A stretch of 64,000 bases of DNA from Bacteroides ihuae. Lineage in GTDB: Bacteria; Bacteroidota; Bacteroidia; Bacteroidales; Bacteroidaceae. Positions 1 to 7,838 of the stretch are shown one piece after another (positions within the stretch are counted from its first letter, which is position 1; each line of letters begins with the position of its first letter). The notes below the pieces were generated by a model. That model searched no databases, was not told the origin of the DNA, and worked only from the letters and a program-made list of their open reading frames with translations. The stretch is from NCBI RefSeq assembly GCF_900104585.1, contig NZ_FNVX01000003.1, positions 62,001 through 126,000 of the forward strand, given 5' to 3'. The position numbers and the translations under genes were made by a program.

Positions 1-435
1 TTTTTGATCAACGCCCGCGTGGGAGGTGTCGGAGTGTCAATGACACAAGCCTTGATGGATGCTTACGGCACATCTAAGGCATCAGCCGATGCTCGTGATG
101 CTGGTGGTGTGATGATTAACGGTTATTTGGTTCCTGCTGCTCAAAAATATTACCAGGCGGTAGGTACGGGTGCAAGTTCTATGTATGTGTATAGCGCTAC
201 TAACATCCGTCTGGCAGAACTTACATTGGGTTATGATTTACCCGTGACTAAATGGGTTCCTTGGATTCAGGGCATGAACGTGGCCTTTACCGGACGCAAT
301 CTCTTTATGCTCTACTGTAAGGCTCCTTTCGATCCTGAATTGACGGCCAGCACTGGCACTCACTTCAGTGGAATGGACTACTTCATGTTGCCGAGCTTGC
401 GTAACATTGGATTCTCTGTAAAACTTAACTTCTAA
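1..435 (+). CDS. SusC-like TonB-dependent transporter, C-terminal end (partial)
   Basis: The frame is open from the first base of the window, so only the last 144 or so residues of a gene that starts upstream are present. The text reads as the last strands of a SusC/RagA outer-membrane barrel: NARVGG near the start, then SATNIRLAELTLGYDLP, then GRNLFML, and an end in aromatic FSVKLNF, the usual C-terminal beta-signal. A SusD-like gene follows after 12 bases, the standard SusC-SusD order. Role by family: TonB-driven import of oligosaccharide across the outer membrane. The plug and TonB box lie outside the window. Confidence 0.9.
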   Translation, partial: FLINARVGGVGVSMTQALMDAYGTSKASADARDAGGVMINGYLVPAAQKYYQAVGTGASSMYVYSATNIRLAELTLGYDLPVTKWVPWIQGMNVAFTGRNLFMLYCKAPFDPELTASTGTHFSGMDYFMLPSLRNIGFSVKLNF

Positions 436-447
436 AGTACCATTAAG

Positions 448-2046
448 ATGAAACAGATTTTGAAATATAGAAATATGATAAGCGGTGCGTTTCTGTTGGG
501 AAGCTTAGTCTTCACCTCTTGCACTGATCAATTTAAAAAATGGAACGTCAATCCAAATGAAGTAACGCCCGAACAAATGGCTCAGGATAACCTAAACACG
601 GGTGCCTTTTTTACTCAGATGGAAAAAGGTGTATTTATTGTAGGCGAAGATTTGGGAGGCGAATATCAGATCACAGAGATGCTAACGGGAGACATTTTTG
701 CCAGTTATATTGCCAACATCAATACCTATAGTTATACCAGTGTTCACAACGATCAATATAGACTTTATCAAAATTGGTATAACGCTCCTTTCTCCGATGC
801 TTATATGTATATTATGCAGCCGTGGAAATCTATTGCGGATGTTACCGACAAAGATTCTCCCGCCAGAGCTATGGCAACCATTATTAAGGTGTTGGGCATG
901 AGTCGCATCACTGATATGTATGGACCTATTCCATATAGCAAGTTCGGTACATCTACCAAAGTTCCTTACGATAGCCAACAAGATGTATACTCTACATTTT
1001 TTGAAGAACTGGATCAAGCTATCAATGCGTTGACTACATATAGCAACAACAATACGGCGAAGTATATGGAAGATTACGACTATATCTACAGTGGTAATAC
1101 CACCAAGTGGATTAAGTTTGCCAATACCCTTCGCTTACGTCTGGCTATGCGTATTTCTTTTGTTGATAAAACAAAAGCACAAACAGAAGCTGTTGCAGCC
1201 ATCAATCATAGCTATGGTTTGATGACTTCTACTGATGACTCAGCTATTTTACATCAAACGTCATCGTTTACCTTCACCAATCCAATTTGGGAAGTGAGTG
1301 AAAGTTTCCAAGATATGCGGATGGGTGCCACGATGGATTGCTATCTGAATGGGTATAATGACCCACGTATCTCTCGCTACTTCCGTACGGCTACTGATGG
1401 TGCTTACCACGGTGTACGTAATGGTATGTCAGGTATAAACAAAGATAGTTATTCAGCAGCTGCTTCGGGTATCAATGTTGCTTCTGACGACGGAATGCAA
1501 TGGATGACAGCTTCCGAAGCTTACTTCCTTTTGGCTGAAGCGTCGTTGCGAATGGGGCTTGGAAATGGATCTGCTCAAGATTACTATGAACAAGGCATTC
1601 GCACTTCTTTTGCTCAATGGGGTGCTTCGGGTTCTGATGCTTACATCGCTAATAGCCAAAGTTTGCCACTTCCCTCTTATCAAGATCCTACAACGTCTTA
1701 TGGTGGAGGTTCAACTTCTGCCAGTGACCTTTCTCAGTTGTCTCCCGCTTGGGATAATACCGTTGGAGATGAAGTTAAACTAGAGCGTATCATGGTTCAG
1801 AAGTGGATCTCTCTTTTTCCTGATGGTCAAGAAGCGTGGAGCGAAATGCGTAGAACTGGTTATCCTGGATTTATTAAAATTTACACTTACAACGGCGTCA
1901 CCGAAGTTGCCAACGGCAAACTGATTAGCCGGCTCAAGTTCCCCACAACAGAGTATTCAAACAACACGGAGAATGTAAATGCAGCCGTATCTCTCTTGAG
2001 AGGTAATGACATCGCCGGAACGAAACTTTGGTGGGACGTGAGATAA
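448..2046 (+). CDS. SusD/RagB-family glycan-binding lipoprotein
   Basis: 532 residues. The N-terminus is a lipoprotein signal with lipobox FTSC (Cys25), followed by polar TDQFKKWN, so the protein should sit on the outer membrane. The text resembles the SusD-like_2 branch: WNVNPNEVTPEQMAQ after the signal, RITDMYGPIPYS, KWIKFANTLRLRLAMRIS, and EAYFLLAEAS in the helical TPR-like part. By family it caps the SusC barrel just upstream and delivers glycan to it. It belongs to the PUL1 operon with the GH18, glycan-binding, GH3 and GH92 genes downstream. The ligand cannot be read from sequence. Confidence 0.9.
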   Translation: MKQILKYRNMISGAFLLGSLVFTSCTDQFKKWNVNPNEVTPEQMAQDNLNTGAFFTQMEKGVFIVGEDLGGEYQITEMLTGDIFASYIANINTYSYTSVHNDQYRLYQNWYNAPFSDAYMYIMQPWKSIADVTDKDSPARAMATIIKVLGMSRITDMYGPIPYSKFGTSTKVPYDSQQDVYSTFFEELDQAINALTTYSNNNTAKYMEDYDYIYSGNTTKWIKFANTLRLRLAMRISFVDKTKAQTEAVAAINHSYGLMTSTDDSAILHQTSSFTFTNPIWEVSESFQDMRMGATMDCYLNGYNDPRISRYFRTATDGAYHGVRNGMSGINKDSYSAAASGINVASDDGMQWMTASEAYFLLAEASLRMGLGNGSAQDYYEQGIRTSFAQWGASGSDAYIANSQSLPLPSYQDPTTSYGGGSTSASDLSQLSPAWDNTVGDEVKLERIMVQKWISLFPDGQEAWSEMRRTGYPGFIKIYTYNGVTEVANGKLISRLKFPTTEYSNNTENVNAAVSLLRGNDIAGTKLWWDVR

Positions 2047-2086
2047 ACAGTAAGCTTAGTAATAAATATAAGAAATTAATCTGATT

Positions 2087-3082
2087 ATGAAAACAATCAA
2101 ATATCTATTGGCACTTGTAGCAATGGGCTCACTGATGTATGCATGTGATACAGACATCAAAACGAATGAAATTCAGGAACCCTATACCTACAGTGACTTA
2201 TATTATCAAAATTTGCGCGATTACAAAGCCAGCGACCACTCCATTTCTTTCGGATGGTTTGCTCAATATGGAGGACAAAACTCTTTGGGAGTGCGCTTCA
2301 TGGGTTTGCCCGATAGTCTCGATATCTGTTCTATGTGGGGCGGTATTCCTGCCCAAGAAAACACAGACATTTGGGAAGAAATTCGATTTGTTCAGAAGGT
2401 GAAAGGCACTAAAATGTTTGCAGTAGCCATCACACGTATTGATGCAGAGACAGACGAAAAAGATTTCAAAATTGCTTATAATGAGGCTCTTCAAATGTCG
2501 GCAGGTGAAGAGAAGGATGCGGCGATTAATAAAGCCATTGAGATGTATGCCGAATACTTCTTGGACCAAGTTTTTGAGAATGATCTTGATGGTTTTGATG
2601 CCGACTACGAACCCGAAGGCGACTTCTTGTCTGGTGATCACTTTCTCCACTTTATGAATTATTTAGCTAAGTACATGGGGCCTAACCCTAATATTACAAA
2701 GGAAGAACGTTTGGCTCTCATTCAAGAACGATACGGTAAGGACGTGACTGATACCGACAAGATGCTTTGTGTGGATGCTACAGGCGATCCTACATCTTCG
2801 TTGATTGATATATGCAACTACTACATTGCGCAAGCTTATGGTGGTGGCACATCTACAGGTTGGCCTATCGAAAAGGTAGTTTTCTGTTGCAACATGGGTG
2901 ATAACTGGCAAGGTAAAATGTCGGAGATGTATGCGCAAGCACGCTATCAACCTGCTACAGGAAGAAAAGGTGGCTTTGGTGCCTTTTTTATTCATCGCGA
3001 CTATAATGTGCACGAGAATAATCCTCGTCCATACGGACGTTTTCGCGAGTGTATACAGATTCAAAATCCGGCAATTTATTAA
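2087..3082 (+). CDS. GH18 lipoprotein, endo-beta-N-acetylglucosaminidase-like
   Basis: 331 residues with lipobox LMYAC (Cys20). The GH18 signature DxxDxDxE is complete as DGFDADYE, residues 168-175, so Glu175 is the expected proton donor and the N-acetyl group of the substrate assists catalysis. The ISFGWF strand near residue 53 and QAYGG near residue 250 fit the TIM barrel. The size is that of compact Bacteroides endoglycosidases. Together with DUF1735 partners and a GH92 mannosidase, it suggests cleavage in the chitobiose core of N-glycans at the cell surface. Chitinase activity is possible but less likely in this setting. Confidence 0.85.
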   Translation: MKTIKYLLALVAMGSLMYACDTDIKTNEIQEPYTYSDLYYQNLRDYKASDHSISFGWFAQYGGQNSLGVRFMGLPDSLDICSMWGGIPAQENTDIWEEIRFVQKVKGTKMFAVAITRIDAETDEKDFKIAYNEALQMSAGEEKDAAINKAIEMYAEYFLDQVFENDLDGFDADYEPEGDFLSGDHFLHFMNYLAKYMGPNPNITKEERLALIQERYGKDVTDTDKMLCVDATGDPTSSLIDICNYYIAQAYGGGTSTGWPIEKVVFCCNMGDNWQGKMSEMYAQARYQPATGRKGGFGAFFIHRDYNVHENNPRPYGRFRECIQIQNPAIY

Positions 3083-3101
3083 TAATGTAATATGACGTTT
3101 T

Positions 3102-4091
3102 ATGAAGATACTATATAAAAAGAAATTGTACTGTGTAGGGCTGTTGGTTCTGTTGATGAATTTTGCGTCCTGTGAAAATAATGAGAAATATGATTTTGAA
3201 GGAGATTCGATGAACCGGATATTCTTGAGAAATACAGAAAATAGTTTTAAAGTGGTGCATACTGCTATTGGAAGTATCAGTAAGGTAAATTATAAAGCCC
3301 CTGTTTTTTCTGCACAAAAAGCGAATGCAGCTGTTAAAGCAACAGTAGCGGTTGATAATTCGTATATAGATAAATACAATGCAGTAAATGGGACAAATTA
3401 TAGTGCTATTCCTGTAGATGCTATTGATTTGGGTAATGAGTTATTGACTATTCCGGAAAATGGGATGATATCTTCAGATTCTTTGAATGTTAAACTGAAG
3501 GATAGCTATCTGGATAAACTAACGGAGACTGCTTATGTTATTCCATTGAGGATCTCTGAGGTAGTTGGTGGAAATGCTGCTGCCAGTACTAATATGAATG
3601 TAGCTTATATTGTTGTTACTACAGAAACAAACAATATTAACGACTCGGCAACAGAAGGGGATATTCGTGGCTCATTGGTCAGTGAACGTTCTGCGTGGTC
3701 AGCGATTTCTACTCCAGCAAATTCAACTACAGCCCGATTGTTTGATGGAGTTAATACCACTAATTTTAGTCTCAGTTCTTATACAACGAGTAATGCGGAT
3801 CTCTCTCTTGTGATAGACATGGCTCAGACGTATCAAGTAGCTGGACTGTATTTAAATTACCGTGGAAATGCCGCTTCATCGTATATGTCTGGTGTATCAG
3901 TTTATGTAAGTAAAGATAATGTGACGTGGAAGGAAGTAGGTAAACTAACGGCAACAAAGGTGTATACTGTATTCTATGGTTCTTATGAGGGACGTTATAT
4001 TAAGCTTGTAAAAAAAGCACAACCTTATTATAGTTCATACTATTATACTACCATGTATTTAAGTGAGTTTAATATTTATGCAGAACAATAA
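3102..4091 (+). CDS. Surface glycan-binding lipoprotein, DUF1735 plus F5/8 type C domain
   Basis: 329 residues with a lipoprotein signal (FASC, Cys24). Residues about 35-165 resemble DUF1735, the Ig-like domain common in Bacteroides N-glycan loci (ATVAVDNSYIDKYNAVNGTNY, then a stretch ending VIPLRIS). Residues about 180-329 resemble an F5/8 type C (CBM32-like) jelly roll, with LFDGVNTT, LSLVIDMAQTYQVAGLYL, VSVYVSKDNVTWKEVG and YEGRYIKLV, ending in a strand, FNIYAEQ. No catalytic motif is visible. Probable role: binding of glycan at the surface for the neighbouring GH18. The gene is more AT-rich than its neighbours. Confidence 0.8.
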   Translation: MKILYKKKLYCVGLLVLLMNFASCENNEKYDFEGDSMNRIFLRNTENSFKVVHTAIGSISKVNYKAPVFSAQKANAAVKATVAVDNSYIDKYNAVNGTNYSAIPVDAIDLGNELLTIPENGMISSDSLNVKLKDSYLDKLTETAYVIPLRISEVVGGNAAASTNMNVAYIVVTTETNNINDSATEGDIRGSLVSERSAWSAISTPANSTTARLFDGVNTTNFSLSSYTTSNADLSLVIDMAQTYQVAGLYLNYRGNAASSYMSGVSVYVSKDNVTWKEVGKLTATKVYTVFYGSYEGRYIKLVKKAQPYYSSYYYTTMYLSEFNIYAEQ

Positions 4092-4103
4092 TTTTAAAAC
4101 GTT

Positions 4104-5291
4104 ATGAAAAAATATACATTATTATCTTTATTAGCTTTGTTGCTTTGCATGGCAGGCTGCAAAAAAGGAGCTGATTATGGCGATGCAATATATGTAACTG
4201 GTACATTATCGTCAAAAAATATTCGTTTCCTTGTTGACGGTCAGTCAAGCGTCGGCCTTACGGTGTCCTCCACTACTAAAGCCGAAACAGACATTACGGT
4301 TAAAATGAAACCAGCTCCTGAGTTGCTCGATGAATTTAATGCTTCTACCGGACGCAATTGTCAATTGCCTCCCAATGGAAGCTATTCGCTGGATGGATCG
4401 GAGGTTGTGATTAAGGCAGGCAAAGCCATATCGACGCAACTTGAAGTTCAGGCAGATTCCAAAGAATTGCAGGAAGGTATTTCCTACTGTGTGCCTGTGT
4501 CCATCACTTCTGTTGAAGGGGGGGGGCTCAATGTGCTTGAGACTTCACGTACCGCTTACCTGATGTTGACTAAAGTTATTAAAATTAAGGCTGCTAACTT
4601 GGCTCGCTCCGGCTGTTTCGACATACCTGGCTTTGGTGGCGACAATAGCCCCGTAAAGGCACTTGGTCAAATGACACTGGAGATGAAAGTACTCCCTGTC
4701 TCTTTTAGTGGTATCAGTTCATTGTGTGGCTGTGAGGAGAACTTCCTTTTCCGTTTTGGCGACGGTGCAGGTAATCCTGCCAACAAACTGCAATTATCGA
4801 AGGGCTCTATCGGTACAGCTGCTCATCCCGATCAAAAAGACCACTATGAGTCTTGGGTAGACAAGGAATTCGAAACCGGACATTGGTTGCACTTTGCTGC
4901 CGTATACGACGGTCGCTATCTGCACCTTTACCTCAATGGAGAGCAAATTCACTTTGTGGAAACGAATAACGGTGGTACTATTAATCTGAGTATGGCTTAC
5001 GATGGTCACTCTTGGGACGATACCTTCGCTATCGGTCGTTCAGTCGGTCATCAACGCTTCTTCGATGGTTATATCAGCGAATGCCGTGTATGGAACGTTG
5101 CTCGTACCCCTGCTGAACTTCAAGATGGTGTCTGCTACGTAGACCCTACTAGCAAAGGCCTTGTGGCTTATTGGCGCTTCGACGGAGAAACGCAGGAAGA
5201 TGGTAGTGTGCTTGATATGACCGGGCACGGATACAATGCTGTTCCTTATGGTACTATAAAGTGGGTAGACAACCAGAAATGTCCGTTTTAG
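4104..5291 (+). CDS. Surface glycan-binding lipoprotein, DUF1735 plus LamG-like domain
   Basis: 395 residues with lipobox MAGC (Cys19). Residues about 30-155 again look like DUF1735 (DEFNASTGRNCQLPP, ISYCVPVSITSVEGG). Residues about 165-395 look like a concanavalin/LamG (Laminin_G_3) fold: WLHFAAVYDGRYLHLYLNGEQ, FAIGRS, FDGYISECRVWNVARTPAEL and GLVAYWRFDG. No catalytic residues are evident, so a binding role fits best, as for the previous gene 12 bases upstream. A run of nine G at 4518-4526 encodes Gly139-Gly141 and could be a slippage site. Confidence 0.8.
   Translation: MKKYTLLSLLALLLCMAGCKKGADYGDAIYVTGTLSSKNIRFLVDGQSSVGLTVSSTTKAETDITVKMKPAPELLDEFNASTGRNCQLPPNGSYSLDGSEVVIKAGKAISTQLEVQADSKELQEGISYCVPVSITSVEGGGLNVLETSRTAYLMLTKVIKIKAANLARSGCFDIPGFGGDNSPVKALGQMTLEMKVLPVSFSGISSLCGCEENFLFRFGDGAGNPANKLQLSKGSIGTAAHPDQKDHYESWVDKEFETGHWLHFAAVYDGRYLHLYLNGEQIHFVETNNGGTINLSMAYDGHSWDDTFAIGRSVGHQRFFDGYISECRVWNVARTPAELQDGVCYVDPTSKGLVAYWRFDGETQEDGSVLDMTGHGYNAVPYGTIKWVDNQKCPF
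4518..4526 (+). repeat. G9 homopolymer tract inside the LamG-type binding protein gene
   Basis: Nine consecutive G residues lie in frame (codons for three Gly) between the DUF1735 and LamG parts. Loss or gain of one G would truncate the protein shortly afterwards. The tract is unusually long for this AT-leaning genome. Whether it varies cannot be seen from one sequence. Confidence 0.9.
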
Positions 5292-5335
5292 ACATTTAGA
5301 TTTAGTTCCCATGTTTGTAGTGTGAATTAGCTTTT

Positions 5336-5473
5336 TAAACGCATAAGCCAAGAGCTTTATTATATTTGTGGCAGTAAAGCTCAAATATTTATCAAACTCG
5401 AAAGCTTATGCGTTTACAACGTAATGAATTAAATATTGAAGGTGAAAATATAGATGTTGACGTGCTTTTGTAA
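5336..5473 (+). mobile_element. Possible IS110-type relic: nested inverted repeats and a truncated transposase start
   Basis: The intergenic space before GH3 holds a 13-bp perfect inverted repeat (5336-5348 and 5404-5416, arm TAAACGCATAAGC) enclosing an 8-bp one (5352-5359 and 5375-5382, arm GAGCTTTA). A 21-codon ORF starts at 5408 inside the right arm and reads MRLQRNELNIEGENIDVDVL before a stop. From memory this resembles the N-terminus of Bacteroides IS110-family transposases (…NIEGxNIYVGIDVH…), broken at the first catalytic Asp region. No other part of an IS is present. The structure could instead be a transcription terminator or processing stem within the PUL1 operon. Confidence 0.35.
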
Positions 5474-5492
5474 TAAAATTTAGACAGGCTCT

Positions 5493-7838
5493 ATGTATAA
5501 CAGAAAAATTGTATTGAGCGAGCTTGCATTCTTTTTTTGCTCATTATATCTTTCGGCACAACAGGCTTTTCCTTATAGGAATCCTAATTTATCCGTAGAG
5601 ATTCGCACAGAGGATCTGCTCAGTCGCATGACTTTGGAAGAGAAAGTGGGACAACTATTATGCCCCTTGGGATGGGAGATGTATGATTTAAAAGGAAACC
5701 AGGTAAAGGTCTCTGAACGATTTAAATCTTTAGTAAAGGAAAAACATGCGGGTATGCTTTGGGGCGTTTATAGAGCGGATCCGTGGACAAAGAAAACGTT
5801 AGAAAACGGACTGAGACCTGAATTTGCTGCTAAGGCTGGCAACGCTTTACAGAAGTATGTGATTGAAAATACACCTTTGGGTATTCCTCTGTTTTTAGCA
5901 GAAGAGGCGCCTCATGGTCATATGGCTATTGGCGCTACTGTTTTTCCAACCGGTGTAGGTATGGCTGCTACTTGGAGCCCTTCTTTATTAGAAGAAGAGG
6001 GGAGAGCTATTGGTCAGGAGATACGTTTGCAAGGAGGACATATCAGTTACGGGCCGGTAATCGATTTGGCTCGTGATCCACGATGGTCTCGGGTGGAGGA
6101 AACCTTCGGTGAAGACCCTGTTTTGTCAGGCTCTTTGGCTGCTGCTATGGTGAAGGGTCTTGGTGGCGGAAAGCTGAATCAAGCATATGCGACTGTCGCT
6201 ACATTAAAACATTTTATTGCTTATGGGATACCAGAGGGTGGACAAAATGGCAATCCGTCTTTTGTTGGAAGAAGGGATTTGCTGACTGATTTTTTACCAC
6301 CTTTTCGTAAAGCAATACAAGCAGGCGCATTGTCTGTGATGACGTCATACAATTCAATGGACGGGATTCCTACAACAGCTAACCATTATCTATTGACACA
6401 ATTGCTACATAACGAATGGAACTTCCGTGGTTTCTCTATTTCTGATCTTTACAGTATTGAAGGTCTTCATGCTCAGCACTTTGTTGCTTCTTCAAATGCT
6501 GAAGCGGCTGCCATGGCACTTACCGCTGGTCTTGATGCGGATTTGGGAGGGGATGCTTTTGCTACTTTAACTCAGCAGGTGCGTGAAAAGAAGATCGATG
6601 AAGCCTTGATTGATACGGCTGTTTGTCGGGTTCTGCGTTTGAAATTTGAGATGGGATTGTTTGAACATCCGTATGTAGATCCTCAGAAAGCGAAGAAGGA
6701 AGTGCGTTCTGCTGAGCATATTCAGCTGGCACGTAATTGTGCCCGGCAGTTGATTACTTTATTGAAAAATGAAAGAGAGACTTTGCCACTTTCGAAACAA
6801 ATTACTAAAGTGGCCGTCGTAGGACCTAATGCCGATAATCTATACAATATGCTTGGTGATTATACGGCCCCTCAAGAAGAGAGTAATGTGGTTACGGTTT
6901 TGGAAGGGATTAAAAAGAAAATTGGCGCTTCACATGTTGAATACGTTAAGGGGTGTGCTATTCGTGATACGGCTAATTGTGATTTGGAGAAAGCTGTTGA
7001 TGCCGCTCGTCGTGCTGATGTGGTTATTGCTGTAGTCGGTGGTTCCAGTGCCCGTGATTTTAAAACAAGCTATAAAGAGACCGGAGCTGCAATTACAACT
7101 TCTAATGCGGTGAGTGACATGGAGTGCGGAGAGGGATTTGATAGAGGGTCTTTGGGACTTATGGGCAAGCAAATGGATTTGCTCAAAGCGCTCAAAGCCA
7201 CGGGGAAACCGTTGATTGTGATTTATATTGAAGGACGTCCGCTGGATAAAAACTGGGCGGCCGATCACGCGGATGCTTTACTGACTGCCTGGTATCCCGG
7301 ACAAGAAGGAGGCGATGCGATTGCAGATGTTTTGTTTGGCGATTATAACCCTGCCGGCCGCTTACCGGTTTCAGTGCCAAGAAACGTTGGACAACTTCCT
7401 GTTTATTACAATAAAAAAAATCCGGCTAGCCATGATTATGTTGAAATGTCTTCCGCGCCACTTTATCCTTTTGGATATGGGCTAAGCTTTTCTACTTTTG
7501 AGTACTCGAACTTGAAAATATCACAAAAGGCTTCTTCTTGTTTCGAAGTGTCTTTTGATATCAAGAATACAGGGAAATACGACGGTGATGAAGTTGCTCA
7601 ACTCTATCTTCGGGATGAAGTTGCATCGGTAGTGCAACCGATGAAGCAACTCAAACACTATCGACGCCTCTTTATAAAAAAAGGAGAAGTAAAACGCGTT
7701 TGTTTTCTGCTTACGGAGGAAGATTTCTCCTTGATAAATATAGAAATGAAACGGGTAGTAGAATCTGGCGACTTTCAACTCCAGATAGGAACTTCCTCGA
7801 ATGATATACGATTAACTGATAAAATAGAAATCAAGTGA
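5493..7838 (+). CDS. GH3 beta-glycosidase, secreted or periplasmic
   Basis: 781 residues with a signal peptide ending around LYLSAQQ and no lipobox. The GH3 N-terminal barrel is clear: TLEEKVGQLL (47-56), HGHMAIGATVFPTGVGMAATW (about 141-161), DLARDPRWSRVEETFGEDP (191-209), catalytic-core Lys239-His240, and the nucleophile Asp318 in GFSISDLYSI. The second alpha/beta domain follows with VVGPNADN and the GEGFDRGSLGL stretch that should carry the acid/base Glu. It ends in a fibronectin-III-like domain (DVKNTG-type strand, EVAQLYLRD). Known GH3 activities include beta-glucosidase, beta-xylosidase and beta-N-acetylglucosaminidase; the sequence alone does not decide. It is coupled to GH92 by a 4-base overlap. 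Confidence 0.88.
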   Translation: MYNRKIVLSELAFFFCSLYLSAQQAFPYRNPNLSVEIRTEDLLSRMTLEEKVGQLLCPLGWEMYDLKGNQVKVSERFKSLVKEKHAGMLWGVYRADPWTKKTLENGLRPEFAAKAGNALQKYVIENTPLGIPLFLAEEAPHGHMAIGATVFPTGVGMAATWSPSLLEEEGRAIGQEIRLQGGHISYGPVIDLARDPRWSRVEETFGEDPVLSGSLAAAMVKGLGGGKLNQAYATVATLKHFIAYGIPEGGQNGNPSFVGRRDLLTDFLPPFRKAIQAGALSVMTSYNSMDGIPTTANHYLLTQLLHNEWNFRGFSISDLYSIEGLHAQHFVASSNAEAAAMALTAGLDADLGGDAFATLTQQVREKKIDEALIDTAVCRVLRLKFEMGLFEHPYVDPQKAKKEVRSAEHIQLARNCARQLITLLKNERETLPLSKQITKVAVVGPNADNLYNMLGDYTAPQEESNVVTVLEGIKKKIGASHVEYVKGCAIRDTANCDLEKAVDAARRADVVIAVVGGSSARDFKTSYKETGAAITTSNAVSDMECGEGFDRGSLGLMGKQMDLLKALKATGKPLIVIYIEGRPLDKNWAADHADALLTAWYPGQEGGDAIADVLFGDYNPAGRLPVSVPRNVGQLPVYYNKKNPASHDYVEMSSAPLYPFGYGLSFSTFEYSNLKISQKASSCFEVSFDIKNTGKYDGDEVAQLYLRDEVASVVQPMKQLKHYRRLFIKKGEVKRVCFLLTEEDFSLINIEMKRVVESGDFQLQIGTSSNDIRLTDKIEIK

